NCBI GenBank assembly: GCA_044508835.1
Contig: JBIQHD010000007.1
Coordinates: forward strand, 1 to 64,000
DNA length: 64,000 nucleotides
Direction: 5' to 3'
DNA from: JAKFDI01 sp044508835
GTDB lineage: Bacteria > Pseudomonadota > Gammaproteobacteria > Burkholderiales > Burkholderiaceae_C
Shown here: in pieces, positions 53,767 to 61,018 of the stretch
Numbering within the stretch: the stretch's first letter is position 1
How the letters are laid out: every line of letters starts with the position of its first letter
The notes under the pieces: generated by a model
What the model saw: only the letters and a program-made list of their open reading frames with translations
Database searches by the model: none
What the model was told of the DNA's origin: nothing
Made by a program: the position numbers and the translations under genes

Positions 53767-55250
53767 GCCGCGCCATCATGGTGTGGGGCGCCTCCAGCCA
53801 CGCCGGCAAGAGCTGGCTCGCCACCGCGCTGTGCCGCGTGGCACAGAGGCGCGGCCTCGACGCGGCGCCGTTCAAGGCGCAGAACATGAGCAACAACGCG
53901 CGCGTGGTGCCCGGCCCGGACGGCGGCCACGGCGAGATCGGCGCGGCGCAGTACTTCCAGGCGCTGGCCGCCGGCGCCGCGCCCGCGGTCGACATGAACC
54001 CGGTGCTGCTCAAGCCCGAGCGCGACACCGGCAGCCAGGTGGTGCTGCAGGGCCGCGTCGACACGGCGCTGTCGCGCCTGCCCTGGCGCGAGCGCAGCGA
54101 GCGGCTCGCGGTGCACGCGCGCGAGAGCTTCGAGCGCCTCGCGTCGCGGCACGAGCTGCTGGTGATCGAGGGCGCCGGCTCGCCGGCCGAGATCAACCTC
54201 GCCGCGCACGACTACGTCAACCTCGGCACCGCGCGCTGGGCGCTGGCGCGCGGCCGGCTCGACAGCCTGCTGGTGTGCGACATCGACCGCGGCGGCGCCT
54301 TCGCGCATCTGTACGGCACCTGGGCGCTGCTGCCCGAGGACCTGCGCCCGACGCTGGCCGGCTGGGTGCTCAACAAGTTCCGCGGCGACGCCGCCCTGCT
54401 CGCGCCCGGGCCGCAGCAGCTGCAGCAGCTCACCAGCGTGCCGCTGGCTGGCGTGCTGCCGATGCGCCGCGACCACGGCCTGCCCGAGGAAGACGGCGTG
54501 TTCGACGACCGGCCCCAGGCCGGCGCGGGCGTGGTGACGCGGCGCGTGGCCGTGGTCGCCCCGCCGCACATCAGCAACCTCGACGAGTTCCAGCCGCTCG
54601 CGCGCGTGCCGGGCCTGGAACTGCGCTGGGCGCGCACGCCGGCGGCGCTGGACGGCGCCGACTGGGTCGTGCTGCCCGGCTCCAAGCAGGTGAGCGGCGA
54701 CCTCGCCTGGCTGCGCGCGCAGGGGCTGGACCGCGCCGTGCAGCGCCACGCCGCGGCCGGCCGCGCGGTGCTGGGCATCTGCGGCGGGCTGCAGATGCTG
54801 GGCGAGAGCCTGGCCGACCCCGACGGCATCGACGGCGAGGCGCACGGCCCGCGCCCGGGCCTCGGCCTGCTGCCGCTGCACACCCGCTACGACAGCGCCA
54901 AGCGCGTGCGCCCGGCGCATGCGCAGTTCGTGCCGCTGCCGGTCGCCCCCTGGGCAGCGCTGGCCGGCGTGGCGCTGGACGGCTACGAGATCCGCCACGG
55001 CCGCACCACGGCCGACACCGGCTGCACCGCCGCCCTGCACGACGCCCACGGCGAGCCCATCGGCTGGCAGCGCGGGCCGGTGCTGGGCGTGTACGCCCAC
55101 GGCCTGTTCGAGTCGCCGGCCGTGCTGCGCGCGCTGTTCGGCGCACGGGTGCCGACGCTTTCCGACGCCTTCGACACCCTGGCCGACCTGGTCGAGGCAC
55201 ACCTCGACCCGCGGCTGCTGCAACGGCTCTTCGCCAAGGACCCCACGTGA
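53763..55250 (+). CDS. cobQ: Cobyric acid synthase
   Basis: 495 residues. ATP-dependent amidation of adenosylcobyrinic acid a,c-diamide at four positions. N-terminal dethiobiotin-synthetase-like domain (GASSHAGKSWLATALCR, FKAQNMSNNARV, HDYVNLGTARWAL) and a C-terminal class I glutaminase with nucleophile Cys in LGICGGLQMLG and the His in YAHGLFES. Confidence 0.96.
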   Translation: MSRAIMVWGASSHAGKSWLATALCRVAQRRGLDAAPFKAQNMSNNARVVPGPDGGHGEIGAAQYFQALAAGAAPAVDMNPVLLKPERDTGSQVVLQGRVDTALSRLPWRERSERLAVHARESFERLASRHELLVIEGAGSPAEINLAAHDYVNLGTARWALARGRLDSLLVCDIDRGGAFAHLYGTWALLPEDLRPTLAGWVLNKFRGDAALLAPGPQQLQQLTSVPLAGVLPMRRDHGLPEEDGVFDDRPQAGAGVVTRRVAVVAPPHISNLDEFQPLARVPGLELRWARTPAALDGADWVVLPGSKQVSGDLAWLRAQGLDRAVQRHAAAGRAVLGICGGLQMLGESLADPDGIDGEAHGPRPGLGLLPLHTRYDSAKRVRPAHAQFVPLPVAPWAALAGVALDGYEIRHGRTTADTGCTAALHDAHGEPIGWQRGPVLGVYAHGLFESPAVLRALFGARVPTLSDAFDTLADLVEAHLDPRLLQRLFAKDPT

Positions 55251-56281
55251 TCTCCCTCGACATTCCTTCCCTCGCCGACCCGCGGCTCGAGGCGCGCGTG
55301 CAGCAGCGCCTGGACGGCAAGACCAAGCCGCCGGGCGCGCTCGGCCGCATCGAGGCGCTGGCGCTGCGGCTGGCGCTGATCCAGGGCCGCGACGACCCGC
55401 GGCTCGCGTCGCCGCAGCTGGTGGTGTTCGCCGCCGACCACGGCCTGGCCGCGCAGGGCGTCTCGGCCTACCCGGCCGACGTGACGGCGCAGATGGTGCG
55501 CAACATGCTCGACGGCGGCGCCGCCGTCTCGGTGCTGGCGCGCCAGCACGGCCTGGCGCTGACGGTGGCCGACTGCGGCGTGCGCAGCGACACCGCGCCG
55601 CATCCGCGGCTGGCCACCATCAAGGCGGCGCACGGCACGGCCGACAGCAGCGCCGGCCCGGCCATGACGCCGGCGCAGTGCGGCGCGGCGCTGGACCACG
55701 GCGCGCGGCTCCTGGCCGGCCTGCCGGGCAACGTGCTGCTGCTCGGCGAGATGGGCATCGGCAACACCTCGGCGGCGTCGCTGCTGATGAGCCGCCTCAC
55801 CGGCCTGCCGCTGTCGCGCTGCATCGGGCGCGGCACGGGGCTGGACGACGCCGGCCTCGCGCGCAAGCAGGCGGTGCTGCAGCGCGTGCTCGAACGCCAC
55901 GCCGCGGCGCGCGAGCCGCTGGACGCGCTGGCGGCCTTCGGCGGCCTGGAGATCGCCGCCATGGCCGGCGCCGTGCTGCAGGCCGCGCGCGAGCGGCGCG
56001 TGGTCGTCGTCGACGGCTTCATCACCACCGCCGCCGTGGCGCTGGCCGCGGCGCTGGCGCCGGCCGTGCTGCAGCGCTGCGTGTTCGCCCACGCCTCGGC
56101 CGAGGGCGGCCACGCCGCCTGGCTGCAGGGGCTGGGCGCGGCGCCGCTGCTCGACCTGGGGCTGCGCCTGGGCGAGGGCTCGGGCGCGGCGCTGGCCTGG
56201 CCGCTGCTGAAGTCGGCCGAGCTGCTGCTGGCCGAGATGGCGAGCTTCGCGTCGGCCGGCGTGAGCGGGCGCAGCCCATGA
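55247..56281 (+). CDS. cobT: Nicotinate-nucleotide--dimethylbenzimidazole phosphoribosyltransferase
   Basis: 344 residues from a GTG overlapping the cobQ stop (GTGA). Makes alpha-ribazole phosphate from DMB and nicotinate mononucleotide. KTKPPGALGRIEALAL, FAADHGLAAQGVSAYP, LLGEMGIGNTSAASLL and LGEGSGAALAWPLL with catalytic Glu310. All catalytic motifs intact, unlike the paralogue at 25973. Confidence 0.96.
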   Translation: MISLDIPSLADPRLEARVQQRLDGKTKPPGALGRIEALALRLALIQGRDDPRLASPQLVVFAADHGLAAQGVSAYPADVTAQMVRNMLDGGAAVSVLARQHGLALTVADCGVRSDTAPHPRLATIKAAHGTADSSAGPAMTPAQCGAALDHGARLLAGLPGNVLLLGEMGIGNTSAASLLMSRLTGLPLSRCIGRGTGLDDAGLARKQAVLQRVLERHAAAREPLDALAAFGGLEIAAMAGAVLQAARERRVVVVDGFITTAAVALAAALAPAVLQRCVFAHASAEGGHAAWLQGLGAAPLLDLGLRLGEGSGAALAWPLLKSAELLLAEMASFASAGVSGRSP

Positions 56282-56355
56282 GCGCCCCCGCCCGGCCGCC
56301 CGAAGGGGGCGCTCGCGTCCCTCCTGGAGGGACCCGCGAAGCGGAGGGTGCACCA
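56278..56355. repeat. Repeat-like spacer between cobT and cobS
   Basis: Short inverted stretches (GCCCGAAGGGGGC; TCCCTCCTGGAGGGA at 56319-56333) separate cobT from the likely cobS start. An ATG at 56278 overlapping the cobT stop is open through this region into cobS, encoding about 26 low-complexity residues. As at gspL-gspM, the repeat leaves the reading frame open. Confidence 0.5.
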
Positions 56356-57141
56356 GTGAGCGTATGGGCCGAGGAACTGCGCCTGCTGCTGACGGCGCTG
56401 CAGTTCCTCACCCGCCTGCCGGTGCCGGCCTGGACGGGCTTCACGCCGCAGCGGCTGAACCGGTGCGTGCGCCACTTCCCGCTGGTGGGCGCCCTCGTCG
56501 GCGCGGCGGGCGCGGCGGTGCTGCTGGCCGCGGCGGCGTGGTGGCCGCCGCTCGTCGCCGCGGTGCTCGGCGTGATGGCGACGGCCTGGCTCACCGGCGC
56601 GTTCCACGAGGACGGCCTGGCCGACACCTTCGACGCGCTGGGCGGCAGCGCCGGCCGCGAGCGGGCGCTGGCCATCATGAAGGACTCGCGCATCGGCAGC
56701 TACGGCGCGCTGGCGCTCGCGCTGGTGCTGGGCCTGCGCGTGGCGCTGCTGGCGGCGCTGGTGCCCCACGGCGCCGCCGCCGCCGCGGCGGGCGTGGTGC
56801 TGGCGCATGCGCTGGGACGCGGCGGCGCCGTCGCGCTGATGGGCCTGCTGCCATATGCGGGCGATGCCGAGCACGCCAAGGCCCGGCCGCTGGCGACGGC
56901 CGTGCGGCGCGTCGACGTGGCGATCGCCCTCGGCTCAAGCCTCGCCCTCGCGGCCGGCGCGGCCGCGCTCGGCGTGCCGCCGTCCCGCACGCTGGCGGCA
57001 GTGGCCGCGGCCGCGCTGGCCGTGGCCGTGCTGCGCGCCTGGCTCGCGCGCCGGCTCGGCGGCTACACCGGCGACACGCTGGGTGCGACGGAACAGCTCG
57101 TCGAATGCGCGGTGCTGCTGGCGCTGACGGCTGCCGCATGA
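56356..57141 (+). CDS. cobS: Adenosylcobinamide-GDP ribazoletransferase (cobalamin synthase)
   Basis: 261 residues from the GTG at 56356, preceded by GGAGG (56343-56347); ATG at 56278 would add a repeat-encoded 26-residue tail. Membrane enzyme joining adenosylcobinamide-GDP to alpha-ribazole phosphate. LRLLLTALQFLTRLPVP opening, FHEDGLADTFDALGG with the acidic substrate motif, IMKDSRIGSYG, GGYTGDTLGATEQLVE. About seven TM helices. Confidence 0.94.
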   Translation: MSVWAEELRLLLTALQFLTRLPVPAWTGFTPQRLNRCVRHFPLVGALVGAAGAAVLLAAAAWWPPLVAAVLGVMATAWLTGAFHEDGLADTFDALGGSAGRERALAIMKDSRIGSYGALALALVLGLRVALLAALVPHGAAAAAAGVVLAHALGRGGAVALMGLLPYAGDAEHAKARPLATAVRRVDVAIALGSSLALAAGAAALGVPPSRTLAAVAAAALAVAVLRAWLARRLGGYTGDTLGATEQLVECAVLLALTAAA

Positions 57142-57674
57142 CGACGCAGATCCACGCCTGGCGCCACCCGCGGCCGATCGGCGCCGAGGGCCGCTGCATC
57201 GGCCGCACCGATCTCGCGCTGAACCGCCGCAAGGCGCGCCGCCTCGCCCGCCGCATCCACGCCGCCGCGCGCCGCGAGGGCCTGCCGCGCGTGGTGTTCA
57301 CCTCGCCGCTGCGGCGCTGCGCCGAGGTGGGCCGCTGCCTGCGCCGCCTCGGCTGGCGGCACCGCGTCGACCCGGCGCTGGCCGAGGCCGACTTCGGCCG
57401 CTGGGAGGGCCGGCCCTGGGCCGCGATCGACCGCGCGGAGATCGACCGCTGGTGCGCCGACTTCGCCGCGCACGCGCCCGGCGGCGGCGAATCGCTGCAG
57501 GCCTTCATGCAGCGCGTGCGCGCCTGGCAGCCCGGCGCCCCCGTCGCCGTGGTCGTCGCGCATGCCGGCTGGATGCTCGGCCGGCAATGGCTGCAGGCGC
57601 GGCCGGCGCCGCCCGCGCACGCCGCCGACTGGCCGGCGCCGCCGGCCCACGGCGAGCGCCGGCTGCTGCGCTGA
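57138..57674 (+). CDS. cobC: Alpha-ribazole phosphatase-like histidine phosphatase
   Basis: 178 residues. Histidine phosphatase superfamily: catalytic motif is AWRHPRPIGAEGRCIGRTDL (RHP where most have RHG), TSPLRRC, LAEADFGRWEGRPW, and a second His in VVVAHAGWMLG. Context (end of cob operon, ATGA overlap with cobS) suggests dephosphorylation of the ribazole or cobalamin phosphate. The RHP variant is common in this family. Confidence 0.88.
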   Translation: MTTQIHAWRHPRPIGAEGRCIGRTDLALNRRKARRLARRIHAAARREGLPRVVFTSPLRRCAEVGRCLRRLGWRHRVDPALAEADFGRWEGRPWAAIDRAEIDRWCADFAAHAPGGGESLQAFMQRVRAWQPGAPVAVVVAHAGWMLGRQWLQARPAPPAHAADWPAPPAHGERRLLR

Positions 57675-57677
57675 GTG

Positions 57678-59552
57678 CTACGCGACGGCCGTCGGCGCCC
57701 GCTGCACGGCCTCGTTGCCCCGGCGCACCGGCAGCCCGCCGATGGACCACGCCGCCGCATTGACGCTGTCGTCCGGGAAGTGCGTCTTGGCGACCCAGTC
57801 GTGCGCGTTCACGTTGCCGCGCTCCAGCACGACGCGCGCATGCGGAATCATCTTCACGCCGCCGTCGGCGGGCTTCTTCGTCAGCTCCACGTTGAGCTGC
57901 TCCAGCAGCTTGTCGATGGTCTTGATCTGGCCCGACTCGAACTGCCTGACGAGCCGGTCGGCCTGCTCGGTCGCGAGCTGCTTGCTGCGGTCGACCAGCT
58001 TCAGCTCGTAGCCGTAGCCCGTCGCGCTCTTCGGCTTGGGCACCCAGACGACCAGCGTGCGCAGCGCCTTCCATCCGCCGTCGTCGACGTGCGTCCACGG
58101 GCACTTGGCCTTGGCGATGGCGATCGCGGTGTCGACCGCCTCCTTCTCGAGCACCGGGTTGGCGAACATCGACTGCGTGAACGTGCGGCAGTAGTTGCTC
58201 TGCTCGTCGACCACGTGCTTGATCACCTCGGTGGCGTTGGTGACCTTGATCTTGCCGTCGGGCGAGACGGTGTATTGCACGGCCGTCCGGGCCGTCCAGC
58301 GCTGGGTGTGCCGGGTCACGCCCGACGGGTTGTTCGGGGAGTCGGCGCCGTGGCCGCCCGTCGCGGCGCGGCGCGCGGCGCGGTCCAGGCCCTGCTGCGC
58401 GCCGTGCCGGCCGGAACCGTGCACGTCGGCGCCGGCGGCGGCCTTGTCGAACTGCTGCTTCTGCCACGCCGAGGCCTCGGCCATGCGGCCGACCGTCTCC
58501 TTGATGCCGTCGCCGGCATCGGCGGCCAGCGCCACCGGCTGGCGCTCGACGGCGCGCAGCTTCTCGCTCAGGCGCTGGGAAGCCTCGTTGAGCAGCGTGA
58601 ACGAGGCGAGCAGTTCCTTCGCCCGGCCCTGGTCCTTGTTGGCCTGCAGGGCCTTGGCGGCATCGACGATGCGCGTCTTCAGGCCGGCGATCGTCTTCTC
58701 CTGCGCCTTGACGTCGGCCACCGCCTTGGCGACCGCCTCGGCGCGCTGCTTCTTCGCCGCCTCCTGCTTGGCCTTGGCCATGTTGCGCAGGTCGAGCGGG
58801 GCCTTCTGCAGGTGATCGGCCTGCGCCGTCAGCTGCTTGAGCCGGCTCTCGCACTGGTTCAGGTCGGCCTCCAGCTTCTTCACCGCGCCATCGAGCGCCG
58901 CGGTCTCCTTCTCGGCCTTGTCGACCAGCGCCGCGTTCTTCTCGTCGCGCAGCGCGTTGGCCCGCGCCTGGCGCTGCAGCGCGTCGACGGCCGACGCGAT
59001 GCCGCGCTCCAGCTCGGCGAGCTTCTTGGCGATGGCGGCGTCGTCGTGGCGCTCGAAGGCCTCGTCGATGTCGCCATAGATCTGCCGCAGCTTCTTGCGC
59101 TCGTCGTCGGGCACCTGGCCCTTGAGGGTGTCGAAGGTCCTGGTCAGGGCCGCGAGCTTCGCCCGGTGCTTGGCCTCCTGCGGGCTCGCGGCCCGGCCGT
59201 CGTCCGGCGCGCCGGCCTTGCCGTCGTCGACGGCGCCCGCGCGGCTCGTGCCCTTGAGCGCTTCCTTGAGCTGCACCTGCTTGAGCGCGCCCCACTCGAT
59301 GTCGAAGGCGAGGTCGTCGCCGGCGAGCACGCAGGTGCCCTTGGCCTTGCGCACCGCGCCGGCCGCCACGGCCGCGGCGGGCAGGGCCGGCGGGAAGCCG
59401 ACGAGCAGCAGCGGCGCCGGCTTGTCGGCGAAGGGGAACTTCTCGAAGTACTCGAACTTGACCGGATTCTTTCCGACCTTGCCGAGGCCGCTCTTCAGGT
59501 CGGCCTTGTACTGCTTCGGATCCTTGAGCTTCTCGACGGTGCTGAATGCCAT
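57678..59552 (-). CDS. Unrecognised coiled-coil protein with two globular ends
   Basis: 624 residues; GGGGAG 9-14 nt upstream of the ATG. Residues 1-105 form a globular N-terminus (EYFEKFPFADKPAPLLLVGF, LAFDIEWGALKQVQLKEAL). About 120-360 is charged, heptad-rich coiled coil (KLAELERGIASAVDALQRQA, KKLEADLNQCESRLKQLTAQ). A Gly/His/Asn linker (about 385-410) leads to a C-terminal domain of about 215 residues with YTVSPDGKIKVTNATEVIKH, SNYCRTFTQSMF, KCPWTHVDDGGW and NVNAHDWVAKTHFPDDSV. No signal peptide or TM. The layout recalls secreted or contact-dependent effectors, but no toxin motif is recognised. It faces the cob operon end-to-end and lies downstream of fdsD. Confidence 0.8.
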   Translation of the reverse strand: MAFSTVEKLKDPKQYKADLKSGLGKVGKNPVKFEYFEKFPFADKPAPLLLVGFPPALPAAAVAAGAVRKAKGTCVLAGDDLAFDIEWGALKQVQLKEALKGTSRAGAVDDGKAGAPDDGRAASPQEAKHRAKLAALTRTFDTLKGQVPDDERKKLRQIYGDIDEAFERHDDAAIAKKLAELERGIASAVDALQRQARANALRDEKNAALVDKAEKETAALDGAVKKLEADLNQCESRLKQLTAQADHLQKAPLDLRNMAKAKQEAAKKQRAEAVAKAVADVKAQEKTIAGLKTRIVDAAKALQANKDQGRAKELLASFTLLNEASQRLSEKLRAVERQPVALAADAGDGIKETVGRMAEASAWQKQQFDKAAAGADVHGSGRHGAQQGLDRAARRAATGGHGADSPNNPSGVTRHTQRWTARTAVQYTVSPDGKIKVTNATEVIKHVVDEQSNYCRTFTQSMFANPVLEKEAVDTAIAIAKAKCPWTHVDDGGWKALRTLVVWVPKPKSATGYGYELKLVDRSKQLATEQADRLVRQFESGQIKTIDKLLEQLNVELTKKPADGGVKMIPHARVVLERGNVNAHDWVAKTHFPDDSVNAAAWSIGGLPVRRGNEAVQRAPTAVA

Positions 59553-59659
59553 GACGCGACTCCCCGGTGGATGGATGACGGACGCAGGCGGCAGCCGCGG
59601 CGGGCCGCCGTCGGGCAGCGCCGATTGTGCGGCGCTCCCGCGCCAGCCGCAGCGGGGCT

Positions 59660-59884
59660 TCAGCCGATCAGTGCGCGGTGCCGCCGCACCGCCTCGGCGG
59701 TGATGCCGCTCAGCCCGTCCGTGCCCACGGCGTCGATGTGGGCGAGGAAGGCCTGGCGCATGCGCGGGTCCCAGAACTTGCGCAGGTGCTGCGCGAGGTT
59801 CTCCTGCGCCTCGGCGCGGTCGGGCATGGCCTCGAAGAAGGCGCCGATCTGATTGGCCATGCGGATGAGCTGGTCGACTTGCAT
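59660..59884 (-). CDS. fdsD: Formate dehydrogenase delta subunit
   Basis: 74 residues from MQVDQLIRMANQIGAFFEAM, ending VRRHRALIG; FWDPRMRQAFLAHID is the FdsD landmark. Small subunit of the soluble NAD-dependent molybdenum formate dehydrogenase FdsGBAD, needed for assembly. Normally directly after fdhD/fdsC; here separated from fdhD by the 268-bp palindromic element. Confidence 0.93.
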   Translation of the reverse strand: MQVDQLIRMANQIGAFFEAMPDRAEAQENLAQHLRKFWDPRMRQAFLAHIDAVGTDGLSGITAEAVRRHRALIG

Positions 59885-59905
59885 TGCGTTGAAAGTGTCA
59901 GGGTT

Positions 59906-60173
59906 AGGGCCTGTTAACGCTATGGGAGGGCTCGCGCCGATGCCTGGCAAGCCCCGGGGCAAGGCGCCCGCGAGGCCGTGTGCCCGTGGCACACAACGAG
60001 CGGGCAACGCGGCCCCGGGGCTTGCCAGGCATCGGCCCTTCGGGTGATCTCGGCAAAACGGCGCCTGCCGCGTTGCAAATGCTCGCCGTAGCACGCGCTA
60101 CGACTGCGCTTTGCGCCTTGCAGGCGCCGTTTTGCCGAGTCACGCGAGCCCTCCCATAGCGTTAACAGGCCCT
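59906..60173. mobile_element. MITE-like element with nested palindromes
   Basis: 268 bp bounded by perfect 31-bp terminal inverted repeats (59906-59936 and 60143-60173, outer end AGGGCCTGTTAACGCTATGG). Inside are two further perfect inverted repeats: 24 bp (59937-59960 with 60012-60035) and 19 bp (60049-60067 with 60121-60139), each enclosing its own hairpin (GTGTGCC/GGCACAC at 59978-59994; CGTAGC/GCTACG at 60087-60102). TA lies at both boundaries if the ends are taken as GGGCC...GGCCC, so TA duplication is possible. The right end supplies the fdhD stop codon. No ORF. Confidence 0.85.
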
Positions 60174-61014
60174 AGAGCGCCAGCCGCTCGGGATGGGTGT
60201 AGGCCACGAGGTCGTCGCCGCGGGCGAAGCCGGCGAGCGCCAGGCCCGCGGCCTCGGCGGTGCGGATGGCCAGGGCCGTGGGCGCCGACACGGCGGCGAG
60301 CACCGGCACGCCGGCGAGCACGGCCTTCTGCACCATCTCGAAGCTGGCGCGGCTGGTGACGACGACGAAGCCGTCCGCCGCCGCCGCGCCGCCGAAGGCC
60401 ATGGCGCCGACGAGCTTGTCGAGCGCGTTGTGGCGGCCCACGTCCTCGCGCACGAGGCGGATCGCGCCGTCCCGCGCGCACCAGGCCGCGGCGTGCACCG
60501 CGCCGGTGGCCCGCTGCAGCGCCTGCGCATCGGCCAGCGCGCGCATCGCCCGGCCGATGGCCGCATGCGGCAGCGGCCGCCCGGGCGGCAGCACGGGCAG
60601 CGGCTGCGCTACCTGGGCCAGGCTCTCGGCGCCGCACAGCCCGCAGCCGGTGCGCCCGGCCAGCGTGCGGCGGCGGCCCTTGAGCCGGGCGAAGGCGGCG
60701 CCCGAGACCTGCAGGCGCAGCGTGATGCCGTGCTCGCCGGCCACGGGCTCGACGTCGTAGAGCTCCGATGGCCCCGCGAGCAGGCCTTCCCCGAGCGAGA
60801 AGCCGAGCGCGAAGTCCTCCAGGTCGAGCGGCGTGGCCAGCATCACGGCGTGCGAGATGCCGTTGAACTCCAGCGCCACCGGCACCTCCTCGGCCACCCA
60901 GTCCTCGGCGGCGAAGGGCAGGCCCCGGCGCACGCCGCGCACGCGCCGCGCCGCGGCGCCGGGCACCTGGCCGCACACAGGCGCCGGCGGGTCGTCGAGC
61001 ATCAGGGCATCCAT
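60172..61014 (-). CDS. fdhD: Formate dehydrogenase accessory sulfurtransferase FdhD
   Basis: 280 residues. Transfers sulfur to the Mo cofactor of formate dehydrogenase. Catalytic CxxC motif TGCGLCGAESL; VALEFNGISHAVMLATPLDLEDFALGF, REDVGRHNALDKLVGA and VVTSRASFEMVQKA are family landmarks. Four bp after fdsA. Its TAG stop (60174-60172) is formed at the edge of the palindromic element, so the last residues may differ from the ancestral end. Confidence 0.95.
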   Translation of the reverse strand: MDALMLDDPPAPVCGQVPGAAARRVRGVRRGLPFAAEDWVAEEVPVALEFNGISHAVMLATPLDLEDFALGFSLGEGLLAGPSELYDVEPVAGEHGITLRLQVSGAAFARLKGRRRTLAGRTGCGLCGAESLAQVAQPLPVLPPGRPLPHAAIGRAMRALADAQALQRATGAVHAAAWCARDGAIRLVREDVGRHNALDKLVGAMAFGGAAAADGFVVVTSRASFEMVQKAVLAGVPVLAAVSAPTALAIRTAEAAGLALAGFARGDDLVAYTHPERLAL

Positions 61015-61018
61015 GGCG

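Noticed and set aside
59553..59659. Gene or terminator between fdsD and the coiled-coil gene
   Set aside because: Only a short AGCGCCG/CGGCGCT stem without a U-tract and no ORF with a start; nothing else supportable.
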